Below, in pieces: positions 19,260 through 28,990 of a stretch of 64,000 nucleotides of DNA; positions within the stretch are counted from its first letter, which is position 1; each line of letters opens with the position of its first letter. The notes under the pieces are model-generated. The model did not search any database. It saw nothing but the letters and a program-made list of their open reading frames with translations, and was not told the origin of the DNA. Source of the stretch: CAVQBP01 sp963848195 (lineage in GTDB: Bacteria; Bacteroidota; Ignavibacteria; Ignavibacteriales; Ignavibacteriaceae); contig CAWKCY010000007.1 of NCBI GenBank assembly GCA_963848195.1, forward strand, positions 310,001 to 374,000, in the 5' to 3' direction. The translations under genes were made by a program, and so were the position numbers.

Positions 19260-20378
19260 ATGGATTTAATTACCATAATCATCCTAATTGGAATTGGACA
19301 GGGCTTTTTTGTAAGCGTTCTTTTGCTTACGCTTAATAGAGGAAATAGGACTGCTAATCATCTCCTTGGAATTTTAATGATCCTGTTTTCACTATCGATA
19401 AGCGGCTTTGTATTTGTGAGAACAGACTCTTATAAAGAGTTTCCTTTCATGATTGGAATTCCATCTACCGTTATTTTTCTATTCGGACCTTTATTCTATT
19501 TTTATGTAAAAGAGCTTACCTCCGGTCAATTTAATTTTAAGAAAGAAGATCTGTTACATTTTATTCCATTTACTGCATTAATTATTTACCGGCTTCCTTT
19601 TTATTTGAAAAGTCCGGCTGAAAAGCTGGCATCAATAAAAAGTATCGGAACTCTGGATGAAAATCTAATAATACTAATTATTCAGATAATTCATTTATTT
19701 ATTTATTTATATTTTGTCAAAAAGATGCTGAAAGAATATGAAAACAGAATAAAGTCTACTATGTCATCACTTGAAAAAATCAATCTTCGATGGATAAGTA
19801 TAGGGATGAATTCTTTCTTAATAATATTCGGAATGATGACGGTATTTATAGCTTTATTTATATCAGGAGCGGACGTTTATTCAATTTATATAACAGTGAT
19901 ACCTTTGCTGGTTTCAATAGTTATACTTTCAATCGGTTATTTCGGTCTGACGCAGCCTATAATTATACCCCTGGAAGTCGAAGTTAATAAATCAAGGAAA
20001 TATGAAAAATCTTCATTAACATCTGAGAATTCGGATAAATATTTAAACAAGCTATTAGAGATAATGGAGTCGGAGAAGCCATATCTAAATAATGATTTAA
20101 CCCTTCAGAAACTCTCGGAGAAGCTTTCGATATCGCAGCATCATTTGTCGCAGATAATAAATGAGAAAATGAATCAGAATTTTTTTGATTTTGTGAACAG
20201 CTACCGTATTGAGGAGGCTAAAAAGCTTTTATTGGATAAACGAAGCGAATTGCTTACAATTTTAGCGATTGCTGAAGAAGTGGGATTTAATTCTAAATCG
20301 GCATTTAATATTGCATTTAAGAAATATACTTCAATGACGCCCACAGAGTTTAAGAAGATTTCAAAATTACAAGATTAA
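19260..20378 (+). CDS. Membrane-anchored AraC-family transcriptional regulator
   Basis: About 372 residues. The N-terminal 240 residues contain roughly seven hydrophobic helices (for example LITIIILIGIGQGFFVSVLL and IVILSIGYFGL). The C-terminal 100 residues are an AraC/XylS domain with two helix-turn-helix units (LQKLSEKLSISQHHLSQII; AIAEEVGFNSKSAFNIAFKKY) and the closing TPTEFKK. Such proteins are thought to sense a membrane or envelope signal and bind DNA from the membrane; the target is unknown. ATG at 19260 with AGGGGAA just before it is preferred over an in-frame TTG at 19245. The end (ISKLQD) runs into an ATTACAAGATT repeat. Confidence 0.9.
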   Translation: MDLITIIILIGIGQGFFVSVLLLTLNRGNRTANHLLGILMILFSLSISGFVFVRTDSYKEFPFMIGIPSTVIFLFGPLFYFYVKELTSGQFNFKKEDLLHFIPFTALIIYRLPFYLKSPAEKLASIKSIGTLDENLIILIIQIIHLFIYLYFVKKMLKEYENRIKSTMSSLEKINLRWISIGMNSFLIIFGMMTVFIALFISGADVYSIYITVIPLLVSIVILSIGYFGLTQPIIIPLEVEVNKSRKYEKSSLTSENSDKYLNKLLEIMESEKPYLNNDLTLQKLSEKLSISQHHLSQIINEKMNQNFFDFVNSYRIEEAKKLLLDKRSELLTILAIAEEVGFNSKSAFNIAFKKYTSMTPTEFKKISKLQD

Positions 20379-20405
20379 AGGATTGGATTACAAGATTGGA
20401 TTAAA
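20359..20405. repeat. ATTACAAGATT repeat at a stop codon
   Basis: AAATTACAAGATTAAAGGATTGG-type units begin within the last codons of the AraC-type gene and extend about 30 bp beyond its stop. Confidence 0.6.
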
Positions 20406-20425
20406 GTCTATCCAACCTATCAAAA

Positions 20426-20776
20426 TTATAAGAATTTTAATTCATTCTTTATAGTTTCATAAGAATTTGTTTGGAGCAATTTTAACAATTTCTTCAGAGT
20501 TTCACTAAAATTAAATTGCTTAGATACAATAATTCCAAAATGTTCATTATTCTTTTCAATCATTTTTTTATGAAGAATTACAAAATCTTTTACATTAAAA
20601 GTGAATAAACATCTAGAGGTATTTATTGCTTCAAAAATTATCTCTTCATCAGAGAGTCCCTTTTTGTTTAACTCTTGTATATTAATTGCATTATATCCCC
20701 GTTTTCTTAAAGCTTCTGCAAGACTAGAATGGACATCTTCGTCAATTAACAACTTTATTTTCAAAGTAAGAACCAA
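20426..20776 (-). CDS. DUF5615 PIN-like toxin
   Basis: 116 residues. The DUF5615/Mut7-C-like PIN fold is marked by KLLIDEDVHSSLAEALRKRGYN at the N-terminus, conserved acids in GLSDEEII, and LFTFNVKDF, where an Asp would help bind metal. PIN proteins are RNases, and DUF5615 members occur as toxins paired with DUF433 antitoxins (VapBC45-like). The start is a TTG at 20776, only 2 bp after the stop of the antitoxin gene, which supports translational coupling. Catalytic acids appear intact. The toxin function is inferred from family and pairing. Confidence 0.85.
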   Translation of the reverse strand: MVLTLKIKLLIDEDVHSSLAEALRKRGYNAINIQELNKKGLSDEEIIFEAINTSRCLFTFNVKDFVILHKKMIEKNNEHFGIIVSKQFNFSETLKKLLKLLQTNSYETIKNELKFL

Positions 20777-20778
20777 AT

Positions 20779-21087
20779 TTATTTTTTACTAGAGGAATAA
20801 ATTTCATTATTTTCATGAATTTCTTTGTCAATCTCATTCTGATGGTCAAAGTAGTATGCTAGTGCTGAATGCACTTGAGAAGGGGATAAATGAGCGAGAG
20901 AGTTTAGTATTTCGTCAACATTCATACCCAATTGATAATAACCCGCAATTGTCCTTACAGGAGTTCTAGTCCCGTTAATTACAGGAGTACCATTTAAGAT
21001 GGTCTTTTTTCGTGAAATGTATGGGTAAGAAGCTATTCCACCAGGTTTTTTAATCTTTTCCTTCTTCTTTTTTTGTTTGGTTAACAT
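20779..21087 (-). CDS. DUF433 antitoxin
   Basis: 102 residues, cytoplasmic. After a very basic N-terminus (KQKKKKEKIKK) comes the DUF433 core: NGTPVINGTRTPVRTIAGYY, a helix-turn-helix-like GMNVDEILNSLAHLSPSQVHSALAYYFDH and an acidic tail that may contact the toxin. It directly precedes the DUF5615 gene. Truncated relatives of this family occur at 59716 and 60912. Antitoxin role is inferred from the pairing. Confidence 0.87.
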   Translation of the reverse strand: MLTKQKKKKEKIKKPGGIASYPYISRKKTILNGTPVINGTRTPVRTIAGYYQLGMNVDEILNSLAHLSPSQVHSALAYYFDHQNEIDKEIHENNEIYSSSKK

Positions 21088-21453
21088 AGTTTATCTCACT
21101 TTCTAATGAAATATTCGCAAAAATAATAAAAAATGTAGGTTAAGTAAATGTGAAAAAAATTTCTTCAACCAAATCTCAGGATTTTCCGGCATCTCCATTA
21201 TTATGTGAAGAAATGCATGAAGTTTTTTCATAAAGTGGAAAATTTTTATCATAAAAAATTGCCGCTCATCAGCAATAATAGTTCTACTTTATAGGGGAAA
21301 ACACCTTTTTGGTCTTGATTTATAATACAGGACGAAACTCTGCACTTTCTCTAATAATTTTCCATTCGAGATTTTAAATTAAAGTAAGGGAGAGTAATGA
21401 TAATTTCAGGGCCTTCCATGGAGTTTGTATTGAAGTTTGGAAAATTTTGAAAG
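21088..21453. other. Intergenic region, nothing recognised
   Basis: AT-rich sequence between divergent genes. I see no gene, no array and no clear hairpin apart from weak AT-rich complementarity near 21220-21260. Confidence 0.4.
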
Positions 21454-22366
21454 ATGTATTTCAGCAGTGAAAAAATCTGTTTAATCACCGGTGCAAACTC
21501 AGGTATTGGTAAAGCTGCAGCTAAAGGATTAGCCAAACTGGGGGCCACAATTATTTTAGTCACCAGAAACCATACCCGGGGGGAAAGAACCTTAACAGAG
21601 TTAAAAGAGATATACAGGTGAAAATAAATCTTACTTATTTATAGCAGATTTATCATCACAGGAATCGATATTAAACCTGGCAAAAGAGATTAAAGATAAA
21701 TTTAATAGTATAGACGTAGTCATAAATAACGCAGGAGCTTTTTTTAGTAAGAGACATGTAACGATTGACGGAATAGAAGCAACATTTGCCGTCAATTATT
21801 TATCACGTTTTTTACTTACCAATCTGCTTTTAGATTTGGTCTTAAAAAGTAAACAGGGAAGAATTATAAATGTTTCCGGTGAACATCATAGAAGAGGAAA
21901 AATAAATTTTGAAGATATAGAATATTCGGGGAAATATTCTGCGTTCAAGACCTTAAGTCAGGCAAAATTAGCGGATATTTTATTAGTCCATGAGCTTGCA
22001 AGAAAGTTAAAAGATACCAGAGTGACGGCAAATTGTTTTCATCCGGGATTTGTTTCAACAAATATAATAGATAATGACCCTGATGCTTCTATACTAACGA
22101 GAATTATCTATAAAAGTATCTCTCCTTTTCTAAAGAGCGCGGAAGAAGGAGCCAAGACAATGTTATATCTCGCATCATCACCGGAGGTAAACAGCGTTAC
22201 AGGGAAATATTTCATTGATAGAAAAAGTATTAAATCATCGCCATTAAGCTACAATGAAGAGCTCGCAGGGAGGTTATGGAAAGTAAGTGAGGAGATGATA
22301 AAAAAGGATGTACTTTCAAATATTTATTATGGAAATAAAATATTTAATGAACTCAAGATAAAATAA
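21454..22366 (+). pseudogene. Short-chain dehydrogenase/reductase (SDR), broken by a +1 frameshift
   Basis: The first frame gives a normal SDR start: ICLITGANSGIGKAAAKGL with the TGxxxGIG nucleotide motif, then stops at TGA 21619-21621. One base later the next frame continues as NKSYLFIADLSSQESI, INNAG, RIINVSGEHHRRG, a Tyr-x-x-x-Lys-like YSAFKTLSQAK, and runs to 22366. So one extra base lies near 21613-21619. In that second frame the active-site region is otherwise complete, resembling retinol dehydrogenase/WW-oxidoreductase-type SDRs. Either recent inactivation or a base-calling error. The stop lies 1 bp before the start of the TolC gene. Confidence 0.85.
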
Positions 22367-22367
22367 A

Positions 22368-23807
22368 GTGAAAAAAATTATGGATTTAAAATACTCATTC
22401 GGGAAAATAATAATAATAATAATAGCTCTATTTTCTTCAGCGGGTTTAGCGCAGTCTAGAACTTTCAGTCTAGATGATGCGATTGGAGCTGCCTTAAATA
22501 ATAACAGGGATATAAAAGTTGCAAGATTAGACATAGAAAAATCGCAGGGTGCTGTACATGAAGCATTCGGATATGCGCTTCCGAGTCTCGATTTATCGGC
22601 AAATTTCAATCATTTTCTAAAAAAGCCGAAGACACCCTTTCCTGATTTTGAAGCATTATTAACGAATGCAACCTACAGTATCCTTTTTGATGAAAAAGTA
22701 ATACCGAGGGACGAATCGAAATACAAATCAATAGAAACGCAGCTTCAATCTTTTGCTCAAACGAACAGTTATGAAACTTCGCTTTTATTGACACAGACAT
22801 TATTTAATTCGGCAGTATTCAGAGGAATCGGAGCTTCTCAAATTTATTTGGATTTATCCAAAGAAGAACTTAAGCGGAAAGTTTCTTCAACGATACTTGA
22901 TGTAAAAAAGGCTTTCTACGGAGTGCTTTTAACAAAACAGCTTCTCGAAATTACAACTTCGAGTTACAATAATGCACTTGAAAACCTTAAAAACGTTAAA
23001 GCTCTCTACGCTCAGGGACTCGTATCCGATTATGATGCTCTGCAGGCTGAGGTAAGAGTTGAAAATATAAAACCGGTTGTGTTACAGATTGAAAACAATT
23101 TAAAAGATGTCAAGAACAGCTTTAAGATTGTTGTCGGGATAAACCAGAATGAAGAGGTTGATGTTGAGGGTGAGTTTGAATATAACAAAGAAGAAATACC
23201 GATAATCCAGGAGACTATTGAAAAAGCGATGGAATCAAACTACAGCATTAATTCATTAAAACTTAAAATGCAGGTAGACGAAGCATTTATAGATTTAGAC
23301 AGATCGGAATACTGGCCTTCACTGTATGCATTCGGTAATTACACATATGCCGGATCTGCAGATAATTTCAAATTTCAGAATTATTCATCTACCGTAGTAG
23401 GATTAACACTGTCTATAAATTTATTTAACGGTGAAAAAACAAAGAATAAAGTTCAGCAGTCGGAAATTTCGTTGAAGCAGACAGGAGAGCAGCTTTCACA
23501 ATTAAAGGATTTTATTACGACTCAGGTTAAAGCAAAAATATATGAGTTAAACCGTGTTAGAAGCTCCCTTGATGCACAGGAGAGAAATGTAAACCTTGCT
23601 GAGAAAGCTTATGATATATCAGTTGTCAGGTATAAAGAAGGCACAGGCAATCAGCTTGAAGTTCAGAATGCAGATATGGAACTGAAGCAAGCCCGAATAA
23701 ACAGGCTTCAGACTATATATGATTATATAATTGCCAAATCGAGTTTAGATGAAATTTTAGGGAAAGTCGATCCAAAATATATCGATAAAATGAAAACTGA
23801 AGATTAA
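22368..23807 (+). CDS. TolC-family outer-membrane efflux protein
   Basis: 479 residues. Signal peptide to AGLAQS (about residue 30), then two long helical repeats characteristic of TolC/OprM channels (LDDAIGAALNNNRDIKVARLDIEKSQG; VKALYAQGLVSDYDALQAEVRVEN; and in the second half NLAEKAYDISVVRYKEGTGNQLEVQNADMELKQ). It forms the outer-membrane duct of a tripartite pump with the adaptor and RND permease encoded next. The start is GTG 22368 (MKKIMDLK) or ATG 22380. First gene of the efflux operon, and nearly touching the broken SDR gene. Confidence 0.93.
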   Translation: MKKIMDLKYSFGKIIIIIIALFSSAGLAQSRTFSLDDAIGAALNNNRDIKVARLDIEKSQGAVHEAFGYALPSLDLSANFNHFLKKPKTPFPDFEALLTNATYSILFDEKVIPRDESKYKSIETQLQSFAQTNSYETSLLLTQTLFNSAVFRGIGASQIYLDLSKEELKRKVSSTILDVKKAFYGVLLTKQLLEITTSSYNNALENLKNVKALYAQGLVSDYDALQAEVRVENIKPVVLQIENNLKDVKNSFKIVVGINQNEEVDVEGEFEYNKEEIPIIQETIEKAMESNYSINSLKLKMQVDEAFIDLDRSEYWPSLYAFGNYTYAGSADNFKFQNYSSTVVGLTLSINLFNGEKTKNKVQQSEISLKQTGEQLSQLKDFITTQVKAKIYELNRVRSSLDAQERNVNLAEKAYDISVVRYKEGTGNQLEVQNADMELKQARINRLQTIYDYIIAKSSLDEILGKVDPKYIDKMKTED

Positions 23808-23837
23808 GAAATTAAATAAAGTTAGGAGAAATAAATA

Positions 23838-24881
23838 ATGAGAAAAAGAAGAAATAAAATAGTCATAATGTTTGTGATATCAGCTTTTTCGATTATGCTT
23901 TTTCAAAGCTGCGGCAAAGAGAAAGCTAATGCAAAGAGTATGGAGCAGATACGTGCGGAAGAGGGAGTACCGGTAAAAACCGAAATACTTAAGAAGAGGC
24001 CTTTCGAAAAATATTACAGCTTCTTCGGAAAACTAGCGGGTATAAAAGAAGCAACAAAAGGAGCAATGGTAGGGGGGAAAATAGAGAAGATAAATGCAAA
24101 AGTAGGAGATTATATAAAGAAGGACCAGGTTATTGTAGAATTTGCGGAAGATAATCCGGGTATCCAGTTTATGCAGGCGAAGGAGTCATTTGACAATGCA
24201 GAGAAGACCTACAATAGAATGAAGGCACTCCTTAAAGCAGGAGAAACAGCGCAGGCCAATTATGATGGGGCAGAAACCCAGTATTTAGTTGCTAAACGAA
24301 ATTATGAATCTTTGAAAGATATGTTATTTGTTGACTCCCCATTTGATGGAATCCTGGTTGATATGAAAGTAAGTGAGGGGGATAATGTGAATAAAGATGC
24401 CCATTTATTTACGGTATCACAATTAAATAAAATGCACACTAAAATATGGGCATCGGAAACGGAAATAAATGCAGTTAAAAAAGGTATGAAAGCCGGGTCT
24501 GAATATAACGGGAAAAACTATTATGGGAAAGTAAGTGAAGTATCAATGGCTGCTGATCCTTATAAGCAGGCATTTTATGCCGAAATTGAATTTGATAATC
24601 CCCGGCTGGAATTGAAAAGTGGTACAACTGCGGATATAAAAATAGTGATATATGGAAATCCGGATGCGATTATTATCCCGAGAAACCTTATTATGACTGA
24701 CGAGAAGGGGACATATGTATTTTTAGAAAAGAACGGAACAGCAGAAAAAAGATATGTAACCAACGGCAATGACAGCGGATTGGATTTCGAAATTATGAAC
24801 GGTTTGATGGTGGGGGATAAATTGATTGTAGAGGGGATGTCGCTTTTGGATAATGGGACGAAAGTAAAAATTGTTAAATAA
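23838..24881 (+). CDS. RND efflux periplasmic adaptor (membrane fusion protein), lipoprotein
   Basis: 347 residues. Lipoprotein signal with lipobox LFQSC (Cys near residue 29), so anchored to the inner membrane and acting in the periplasm. Biotinyl-lipoyl-like halves are split around a helical hairpin: GGKIEKINAKVGDYIKKDQVI, then FMQAKESFDNAEKTYNRMKALLKAGETAQ, then DSPFDGILVDMKVSEGDNV. The C-terminal part has the barrel and membrane-proximal domains (IIIPRNLIMTDEKGTYVFL). It bridges the TolC protein and the RND permease. Ribosome-binding site AGGAGAA. Confidence 0.94.
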   Translation: MRKRRNKIVIMFVISAFSIMLFQSCGKEKANAKSMEQIRAEEGVPVKTEILKKRPFEKYYSFFGKLAGIKEATKGAMVGGKIEKINAKVGDYIKKDQVIVEFAEDNPGIQFMQAKESFDNAEKTYNRMKALLKAGETAQANYDGAETQYLVAKRNYESLKDMLFVDSPFDGILVDMKVSEGDNVNKDAHLFTVSQLNKMHTKIWASETEINAVKKGMKAGSEYNGKNYYGKVSEVSMAADPYKQAFYAEIEFDNPRLELKSGTTADIKIVIYGNPDAIIIPRNLIMTDEKGTYVFLEKNGTAEKRYVTNGNDSGLDFEIMNGLMVGDKLIVEGMSLLDNGTKVKIVK

Positions 24882-24911
24882 AGTTATACTATTAAATATT
24901 AGTTTATATGA

Positions 24912-25022
24912 ATAGAATTGTCTAATTGCTTAATTGTTTAATTGCTGACGGCATATCAACATAACAATTAAGCGATTTAACAATATAGCAGTTTAACAAT
25001 TTGACAATTTGACAATTTAACA
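24912..25022. repeat. Short-unit repeat AATTGYTTAA / AACAATTTGAC between efflux genes
   Basis: Runs of AATTGCTTAATTGTTTAATTG, and in the complementary sense AACAATTTGACAATTTGAC, so the block can fold back on itself. It separates the adaptor and permease genes by 153 bp, which is unusual within such an operon. The same heptamer (TTAAATTG) recurs at 31257-31325. Confidence 0.8.
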
Positions 25023-25034
25023 AGGAAATTAAAT

Positions 25035-28000
25035 ATGTTTCTAGCAAAAGTTTCAATAAACAGGCCGGTGATGACAACAATGGGGATCATGGTATTCCTT
25101 ATATTCGGTCTGCTTGCTTATTTTACGTTAAACTTAAATTTACAGCCGGATGTTGAGATACCGTATGTAACAATTTCAACGGTTTATCCGGGAGCGGGGC
25201 CAAAGGAAATTGAAGTATTAATTAGTAAAAAGATAGAAGAGGCTGTTTCAACAATAAGTCAGATCGAAAGGGTTGAATCATATTCACTTGACGGATTGTC
25301 AATCGTAATTATAGAATTTAAAATGAAGAAGAATGTTAATATTGCCAACCAGGAAGTGAAGGACAAAGTTGATGAAATAATAAATGATCTTCCGGAAGAT
25401 GCAGAGCTTCCTATCGTTCAGAAAGTAGATTTAAAATCATTCCCGGTTGTTGATGTTGTCCTAAGCGGAAACCTTGATCCGAGAGAATTATATGAGATAG
25501 CTGATAAGACATTAAAAGACAGATTTTCTCAAATAGAAGGGGTTGCAAAAGTTGATATAACGGGGGGACAGGAAAGGGAAATAAGAGTTGTACTGGATAA
25601 TAAGGCAGCCTTTGAAAATTATATTTCACTTCCGCAGCTTCTGCAAATTCTGAAGGCACATAATATGGATATTCCGGGAGGTTATTTCAAAATAAAAGAC
25701 CAGGAATATACAGTTAGATTGAAAGGGGAATATGCTGATATTGAAACGATGAAAAATATGGTAGTGCCGACACCATTCGGGCAGAAAAAGCTTCAGCAGC
25801 TTGCCCAGGTATTAGATGCGGGGAAGGATATCCGTCAGCGGGCAGTATATTTTGATAACATAACAAAAGAAAAGGATGAGAACGTTGTTAGGATGGGGAT
25901 AGTAAAAAGTGCCGAAGGAAATGTGGTTAAAGTGGCGGATGGAATTAGAAATGCGCTGCCGGATATAAAGGCATCTCTTCCATCCGGAACAAACCTTGAG
26001 ATAGTAAACGATGAATCGGATTTTGTTAAAAGCAGTGTTAATGATACGATGAGCAATGTTTATCTTGGAGTTTTATTTACTGCTATTGTTCTGCTGATAT
26101 TTTTACATGATTTACGTTCCACAATAATAGTAGCGCTTTCGATGCCGACTTCGATTATATCAACTTTCTTTTTACTCAAGGCATTCGGTTTTAGTTTGAA
26201 TATGATGACATTGATGGGGTTATCGGTTTCAGTGGGTGTGCTTGTAGCAAATTCAATAGTAGTAATAGAGAATATTTTCCGGTACAAAGGGCTGGGGAAG
26301 AATAATAAGGAAGCCTCATTTTTAGGAACTTCAGAGGTTATGGTTGCAGTATTAGCCTCTACATTAACAAACCTTGTAGTTTTTTTACCGATAGCCAATA
26401 TGTCTTCTTTAGTAGGGCAGTGGCTGAAGGAACTTGCACTGGCGGCAGTATTTGCAACGATCTTTTCATTGATAATGTCATTTACATTAACACCGATGCT
26501 TGCATCTTTAATATTGCCAGAAGTTAAGAAAAAGAAAAACAGATTAGCTTTATGGCTGGAAAGACAGGAAGAGAAGCAAATTAATTTGTATAAAAATATG
26601 CTCGGATGGGTTCTTCAAAATAAAAAGACAAGTTCTATTACAGTCATTGGAGCGTTTGTAATATTTCTGATTGTGATGATGACTTTTGGTCCTAAACTAG
26701 GATTTGAATTCATGTCACCTATGGATGATGGTAAAATAAGAGTTGAGGTTGAATTGCCGGAAGGATATAATTTAGAGGCAACGGCGAATGTTCTTAATGA
26801 AATAGAAAAAAGAGTTCAAAAGCATGGAGAGGTAACACATATCCTTACTGACCTTGGTAAAGTCAGTGATCTTGATATTGGAACAAATATGGCGGCAATG
26901 AATATCCAGTTAGTTGATGTTAAGCAAAGGAGCGAAGGGATACAGGATATGGTTTCGGCTTTTGTAAGGGAGCTGTCGGATATTCCGAATGCAAAGATAA
27001 AAGTTGATATAGGTTCACACACAGGAGGACCCGGAGCGCAAATACAATTCTACCTGCTCGGTCAGGAGCTTGATAAACTGGAGGAGCTTAAGAATGAAAT
27101 CATGGTAAAGATAAAAGATGTTCCGGGTTTAATGAACCTTGATCAGACTTCGCGTGCGGGGAAGCCTGAAATAACGGTATACCCGGATCGTGTAAAGGTA
27201 ACCGAAGCAGGGCTAACAGTGGCTGATCTTGCGTTAACTTTAAGGTCATCGGTTGAAGGTATCTTATCATCAAAGTACAGGGAGTTGGGTAATGAATATG
27301 ATATAACAGTTACTCTGAATGATAATTCAATAAGAACACCGGAAGATATAGGGAATATAACAGTAGTATCTCCCATAGCGGGTTCATTGCGATTATCCCA
27401 AATTGCGGATGTTAAATTTACCAGGGGATATACAAAGATCTTACACAGGGATAAGTTTACTACCATTTCATTTACAGGTTCTCCCGCAGAAGGTATTCCA
27501 CTAGGGAATGTAACAACAGAAATTGGGAACAGGTTATCGAAAATAAATTTTCCTCCGGGATACAGTATAAAGTGGGGCGGGAATGTTCAAATGATGAATG
27601 ATATGGTTTCGGATATGATATTTGCTTTTCTCCTTGCGGTGCTGTTGACATACATGTTATTGGCAGCAATACTTGAAAGCTTCTGGCAGCCTGTAATGAT
27701 CATGCTAACAGTTGTACTTGCAATGATCGGAGTAATCCTATCACTGTATCTGACTAATATAGCATTCAGCATAACATCATTAATGGCAATAATAATGCTG
27801 ATAGGTATAGTAGTTAATAATGCCATTTTGATTCTGGATTATACTAACCAGTTGAGGCGTGAACAGGGATATCTTCCAAAGGAGGCTTTGATGGAAGCGT
27901 GTCCGACAAAATTGAAACCACAGATAATGGCGACTACTGCAATAGTGCTGGGTATGCTTCCGCTCGCACTGGGAATAGGGGATGCAGGGAAAGAAATGAG

Positions 28001-28124
28001 AATACCGCTTGGGGTAGTGGCTATTGGCGGGTTGATAGTATCTACAATATTGACTTTGTTTGTAATACCGGCTTTTTATTATTTGGTTTCTAAGGCTAAG
28101 GTGCATGTTACGGAAAAGATCTGA
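25035..28124 (+). CDS. RND-family efflux permease (AcrB-like), lacking the usual proton-relay residues
   Basis: 1029 residues, the full length of AcrB-type permeases, with two copies of a six-helix half and two large periplasmic loops. Early motifs FLAKVSINRPVMTTMGIMVF and VTISTVYPGAGPKEIE fit the family. In helix 4, where AcrB has V-D-D (D407/D408), this protein has V405 area GVLVANSIVVIEN, so A405 and N406 replace both aspartates. In helix 10 the AcrB lysine K940 position is N928 in GIVVNNAILIL. This departs from the classic proton relay; the energy source or relay path may differ, as in some diverged RND clades. Last gene of the TolC-adaptor-permease operon. Substrate unknown. Confidence 0.93.
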   Translation: MFLAKVSINRPVMTTMGIMVFLIFGLLAYFTLNLNLQPDVEIPYVTISTVYPGAGPKEIEVLISKKIEEAVSTISQIERVESYSLDGLSIVIIEFKMKKNVNIANQEVKDKVDEIINDLPEDAELPIVQKVDLKSFPVVDVVLSGNLDPRELYEIADKTLKDRFSQIEGVAKVDITGGQEREIRVVLDNKAAFENYISLPQLLQILKAHNMDIPGGYFKIKDQEYTVRLKGEYADIETMKNMVVPTPFGQKKLQQLAQVLDAGKDIRQRAVYFDNITKEKDENVVRMGIVKSAEGNVVKVADGIRNALPDIKASLPSGTNLEIVNDESDFVKSSVNDTMSNVYLGVLFTAIVLLIFLHDLRSTIIVALSMPTSIISTFFLLKAFGFSLNMMTLMGLSVSVGVLVANSIVVIENIFRYKGLGKNNKEASFLGTSEVMVAVLASTLTNLVVFLPIANMSSLVGQWLKELALAAVFATIFSLIMSFTLTPMLASLILPEVKKKKNRLALWLERQEEKQINLYKNMLGWVLQNKKTSSITVIGAFVIFLIVMMTFGPKLGFEFMSPMDDGKIRVEVELPEGYNLEATANVLNEIEKRVQKHGEVTHILTDLGKVSDLDIGTNMAAMNIQLVDVKQRSEGIQDMVSAFVRELSDIPNAKIKVDIGSHTGGPGAQIQFYLLGQELDKLEELKNEIMVKIKDVPGLMNLDQTSRAGKPEITVYPDRVKVTEAGLTVADLALTLRSSVEGILSSKYRELGNEYDITVTLNDNSIRTPEDIGNITVVSPIAGSLRLSQIADVKFTRGYTKILHRDKFTTISFTGSPAEGIPLGNVTTEIGNRLSKINFPPGYSIKWGGNVQMMNDMVSDMIFAFLLAVLLTYMLLAAILESFWQPVMIMLTVVLAMIGVILSLYLTNIAFSITSLMAIIMLIGIVVNNAILILDYTNQLRREQGYLPKEALMEACPTKLKPQIMATTAIVLGMLPLALGIGDAGKEMRIPLGVVAIGGLIVSTILTLFVIPAFYYLVSKAKVHVTEKI

Positions 28125-28391
28125 GAGGTTAATAGCACGCAGATGACGCAGATTTAACTGATTTTCGCAGATTTTTAAAAATCAGGTCACTGAAGTGAAC
28201 TGCAATTGCATCATCACTTGCCGTTGGATTTATCCAACGGATAGAGAGTATAGAAAGAGCAAGGCTTTAGCCGCATTTGAACACCTTTATATTCTTCAAT
28301 GATCACAAGGTTAAGTCATTTTCAGAGGAGGTTGAGGAGTTCATGAAAAAATATGGATGGGAGTATATTGAAAGTTGAGAATTAAGAAGTT
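28125..28391. other. Repeat-rich spacer with hairpins
   Basis: Contains the dispersed ACGCAGATGACGCAGATTT motif at 28138, AGTGAACT-type half hairpins at 28188-28205, CCGTTGG-ATTTAT-CCAACGG at 28223-28242, GGCTTTAGCC at 28263, and a transposase remnant (28271-28378). Confidence 0.6.
28271..28378 (+). pseudogene. Possible C-terminal remnant of an IS200-like/RAYT transposase
   Basis: An open stretch of 35 codons ends FNDHKVKSFSEEVEEFMKKY-GWEYIES. The pattern H-K-x-x-S-F-x-E-E-x-x-x-F-x-x-K-Y-G resembles the tail after the catalytic Tyr in Y1 (IS200-like) transposases, where the intact copy at 37663 has HHHKMSFIHEYDEFLQKHN. It sits between hairpins and just before the 99-bp tandem array. No start codon or N-terminal part is present. 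Tentative. Confidence 0.45.
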
Positions 28392-28907
28392 CTTATGCGG
28401 CTAAAGCCTTTGTTTTATGCATCTATTCATAATCAGTTCACTGAAGTGAACTGCAATAGACTAATAAGGTGAATCAGATTTGCAAGTAATGTTATGCGGC
28501 TAAAGCCTTTGTTCAATGCATCTATTCATAATCAGTTCACTGAAGTGAACTGCAATAGACTAATAAGGTGAATCAGATTTGCAAGTAATGTTATGCGGCT
28601 AAAGCCTTTGTTTTATGCATCTATTCATAATCAGTTCACTGAAGTGAACTGCAATAGACTAATAAGGTGAATCAGATTTGCAAGTAATGTTATGCAGCTA
28701 AAGCCTTTGTTCAATGCATCTATTCATAATCAGTTCACTGAAGTGAACTGCAATAGACTAATAAGGTGAATCAGATTTGCAAGTAATGTTATGCGGCTAA
28801 AGCCTTTGTTTTATGTATCTATTCATAATCAGTTCACTAAAGTGAACTGCAATGGATTTGGCTAAAGCCTTTGTTGAATTCATCTATTCATAATCAGTAA
28901 ATTTGGT
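28392..28907. repeat. 99-bp tandem repeat array, about five copies
   Basis: Copies begin near 28392, 28491, 28590, 28689 and 28788, all exactly 99 bp apart, with a partial sixth after 28855. Each unit carries two palindromes: GCGGCTAAAGCC and AGTTCACT-GA-AGTGAACT, joined by near-identical linkers. Copies 2-4 differ at only a few bases. The last copy is truncated and diverged. Single copies of the two-hairpin module occur at 57660-57723 and 59498-59562. Confidence 0.93.
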
Positions 28908-28990
28908 TAAATTAATATCGGAAGCTGCAGGAATATCTGCCATACTTAGGAAATGCCATCAACTAAAAATTAATAGAGGCGACATTCTAT

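Noticed and set aside
28392..28907. CRISPR array
   Set aside because: Period of 99 bp with near-identical whole units, no unique spacers and no cas genes; it is a plain tandem repeat.
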